DNA from: Hydrogenophaga sp. | GTDB lineage: Bacteria; Pseudomonadota; Gammaproteobacteria; Burkholderiales; Burkholderiaceae_C | Assembly: GCF_018780075.1 (NCBI RefSeq) | Contig: NZ_JADMKB010000151.1 | Location: 1-34,876 of the forward strand | DNA: 34,876 bases | Direction: 5' to 3' | Shown here: positions 33,809-34,876 of the stretch, in pieces | How the letters are laid out: each line of letters begins with the position of its first letter | How positions within the stretch are numbered: the stretch's first letter is position 1 | Translations under genes and position numbers: made by a program | The notes under the pieces: generated by a model | The model's input: only the letters and a program-made list of their open reading frames with translations | Told to the model about the DNA's origin: nothing | Databases searched by the model: none

Positions 33809-34876
33809 TCAGCCTTGAGCGGATTCGCGGATGGCCTGCGCGAGCGCCGCGATGCCGATGTGGATCTGCTCCACGCTGGCCGTCACGAACGACAGGCGCA
33901 GCGTGCGCGGGTCGGCGTGGTCGGCGTAGAACGCGGCGCCGGGCACGAAGGCCACGCCCTTGTCCACCGCCTGGGGCAGCAGCTCCACCGCGTTCATGCC
34001 CTCAGGCAGGCGCACCCAGAGGAACATGCCGCCGTCGGGCGAGTTCCACTGAACGTCCAGGCCGGCCATGTCTTTCTGCAGCGCGTCCAGCATCGCATGG
34101 CACTGGCTCTTGTAGAGCGCGCGGATGGTGGGCACGTGGCGGTCGATGAAGCCGTCCTTCAGCACCTCGGACACCATGCGCTGGTTGAAGCTGGGGCTGT
34201 GCAGGTCGGCCGCCTGCTTGGCCTGCAGCAGCTTGGGCATGATGGCCTTGGGTGCGATCACATAACCCAGGCGCAGGCCGGGCGCCAGCACCTTGGAGAA
34301 CGAACCCAGGTAGATGCAGCCGTCGGGGTTGCGCGCGGTCAGCGGCTTCGGGGGCGGCTGGTCGAACCAGAGGTCGCCGTAGGGGTTGTCTTCCACCAGC
34401 GGCAGGCCGATGGCGGCGGCGCGTTCCACCAGCGCCTGGCGGCGCGCCTCGCTCATGCTGCGGCCGGTCGGGTTCTGGAAGTTGGGCAGCACGTAGAGGA
34501 AACGCGCGCCCTTGGCCTTGGCGGCCAGGTCGTCCACGTCCACACCTTCGGCATCGCTGTCCACGCTCACGATGTTCGGCTCCATGGGTGTGAAGGCCTG
34601 CAGCGCGCCGAGGTAGGTGGGCGTCTCCACCAGCACGGTGCTGCCTTCGTCGATCAACACCTTGGCCACCAGGTCCAGGCCCTGCTGGCTGCCGGTGGTG
34701 ATCAGCACCTGATCGGCCGACACGTCCCAGGGCATGCTGGCCGCGACCCATTCGCACAGCGGGCGGTAGCCTTCGCTGGCCGCGTATTGCAGCGCGGCAC
34801 GACCGTCGGTGCGCAGCACCGTTTCGCAGGCGGCGGCAAAGGCCTCGACCGGGAAGGTCTTGGGCGAGGGCAGGCC
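33809..34876 (-). CDS. PLP-dependent aminotransferase (class I/II, 2-aminoadipate-type), N-terminus outside the window
   Basis: At least 355 C-terminal residues are present; the frame runs open to the window end (GLPSPKTFPVEAFAAACETV). The PLP lysine is in YLGSFSKVLAPGLRLGYV. Other fold-type I motifs are ITTGSQQGLDLVAKVLIDEG, VLPNFQNPTGRSM and VEDNPYGDLWFD. The wording matches the LysN / 2-aminoadipate or aromatic transaminase group related to the MocR C-terminal domain. No DNA-binding part can be seen because the start is missing. Substrate not assigned. Confidence 0.9.
   Translation of the reverse strand, partial: GLPSPKTFPVEAFAAACETVLRTDGRAALQYAASEGYRPLCEWVAASMPWDVSADQVLITTGSQQGLDLVAKVLIDEGSTVLVETPTYLGALQAFTPMEPNIVSVDSDAEGVDVDDLAAKAKGARFLYVLPNFQNPTGRSMSEARRQALVERAAAIGLPLVEDNPYGDLWFDQPPPKPLTARNPDGCIYLGSFSKVLAPGLRLGYVIAPKAIMPKLLQAKQAADLHSPSFNQRMVSEVLKDGFIDRHVPTIRALYKSQCHAMLDALQKDMAGLDVQWNSPDGGMFLWVRLPEGMNAVELLPQAVDKGVAFVPGAAFYADHADPRTLRLSFVTASVEQIHIGIAALAQAIRESAQG

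Overview
The window reads as chromosomal DNA of a high-GC betaproteobacterium, most likely a member of the Comamonadaceae (Hydrogenophaga-like). The support is the protein flavour (hemE next to priA, yidD behind a DUF167 gene, a fused membrane spermidine-synthase-like protein, an AEC carrier), the strong GC bias, and a family of C/G-rich hairpin repeats at gene ends. No tRNA, rRNA or CRISPR array was seen. Both edges cut a gene: a Rep-type helicase on the left and a PLP aminotransferase on the right.

Layout. 1-2.7 kb: rep helicase (partial), a spermidine-synthase-like membrane protein and an AEC transporter. 2.8-5.4 kb: katG behind a promoter with nested dyads of LysR/OxyR type and a possible 25-codon leader ORF, ended by a strong terminator. 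5.5-10.8 kb: a histidine phosphatase, a MITE-like element that ends the yidD reading frame, a DUF167 gene, priA (with a palindromic repeat inserted in its coding sequence) and hemE. 11.3-12.3 kb: a CYTH protein and a DUF4256 protein. 12.5-15.5 kb: a Tat-type exported redoxin and a DsbD/ScsB-type electron transporter, probably one envelope thiol-redox unit. 15.6-22.8 kb: cyclopropane-fatty-acid synthase, AlaX editing protein, creatininase family protein, a second histidine phosphatase, a hybrid histidine kinase, and a threonine dehydratase-like enzyme.

22.9-31.0 kb is accessory in character. A complete minor-pilin operon (pilE, fimT, pilV, pilW, pilX, pilY1, all on the minus strand, tightly packed) lies between a gutted IS630-family element plus an IS5-type transposase fragment on one side and a complete-ended but frameshifted IS5-family element on the other. 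Its base composition is lower in GC than the flanks. These genes would prime type IV pilus assembly and supply the PilY1 tip protein; the assembly ATPases, the secretin and PilD are not in the window.

31.0-34.9 kb: a VOC/glyoxalase-like protein and a cupin with overlapping stop and start, a PhzF-family protein, a glutathione S-transferase and an aminotransferase.

Repeats are the most informative non-coding signal. There are five copies of a hairpin-rich element at gene 3' ends, a separate imperfect palindrome between convergent genes, a palindromic unit inside priA, a 160-bp MITE-like element and a solitary copy of its end. Several of these have supplied codons or stop codons to neighbouring genes. 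No clearly new multi-gene system was recognised. The nearest candidates for second looks are the katG leader ORF, the repeat-driven remodelling of gene ends, the possible internal start that would release a free receiver domain, and the CYTH/DUF4256 pair.
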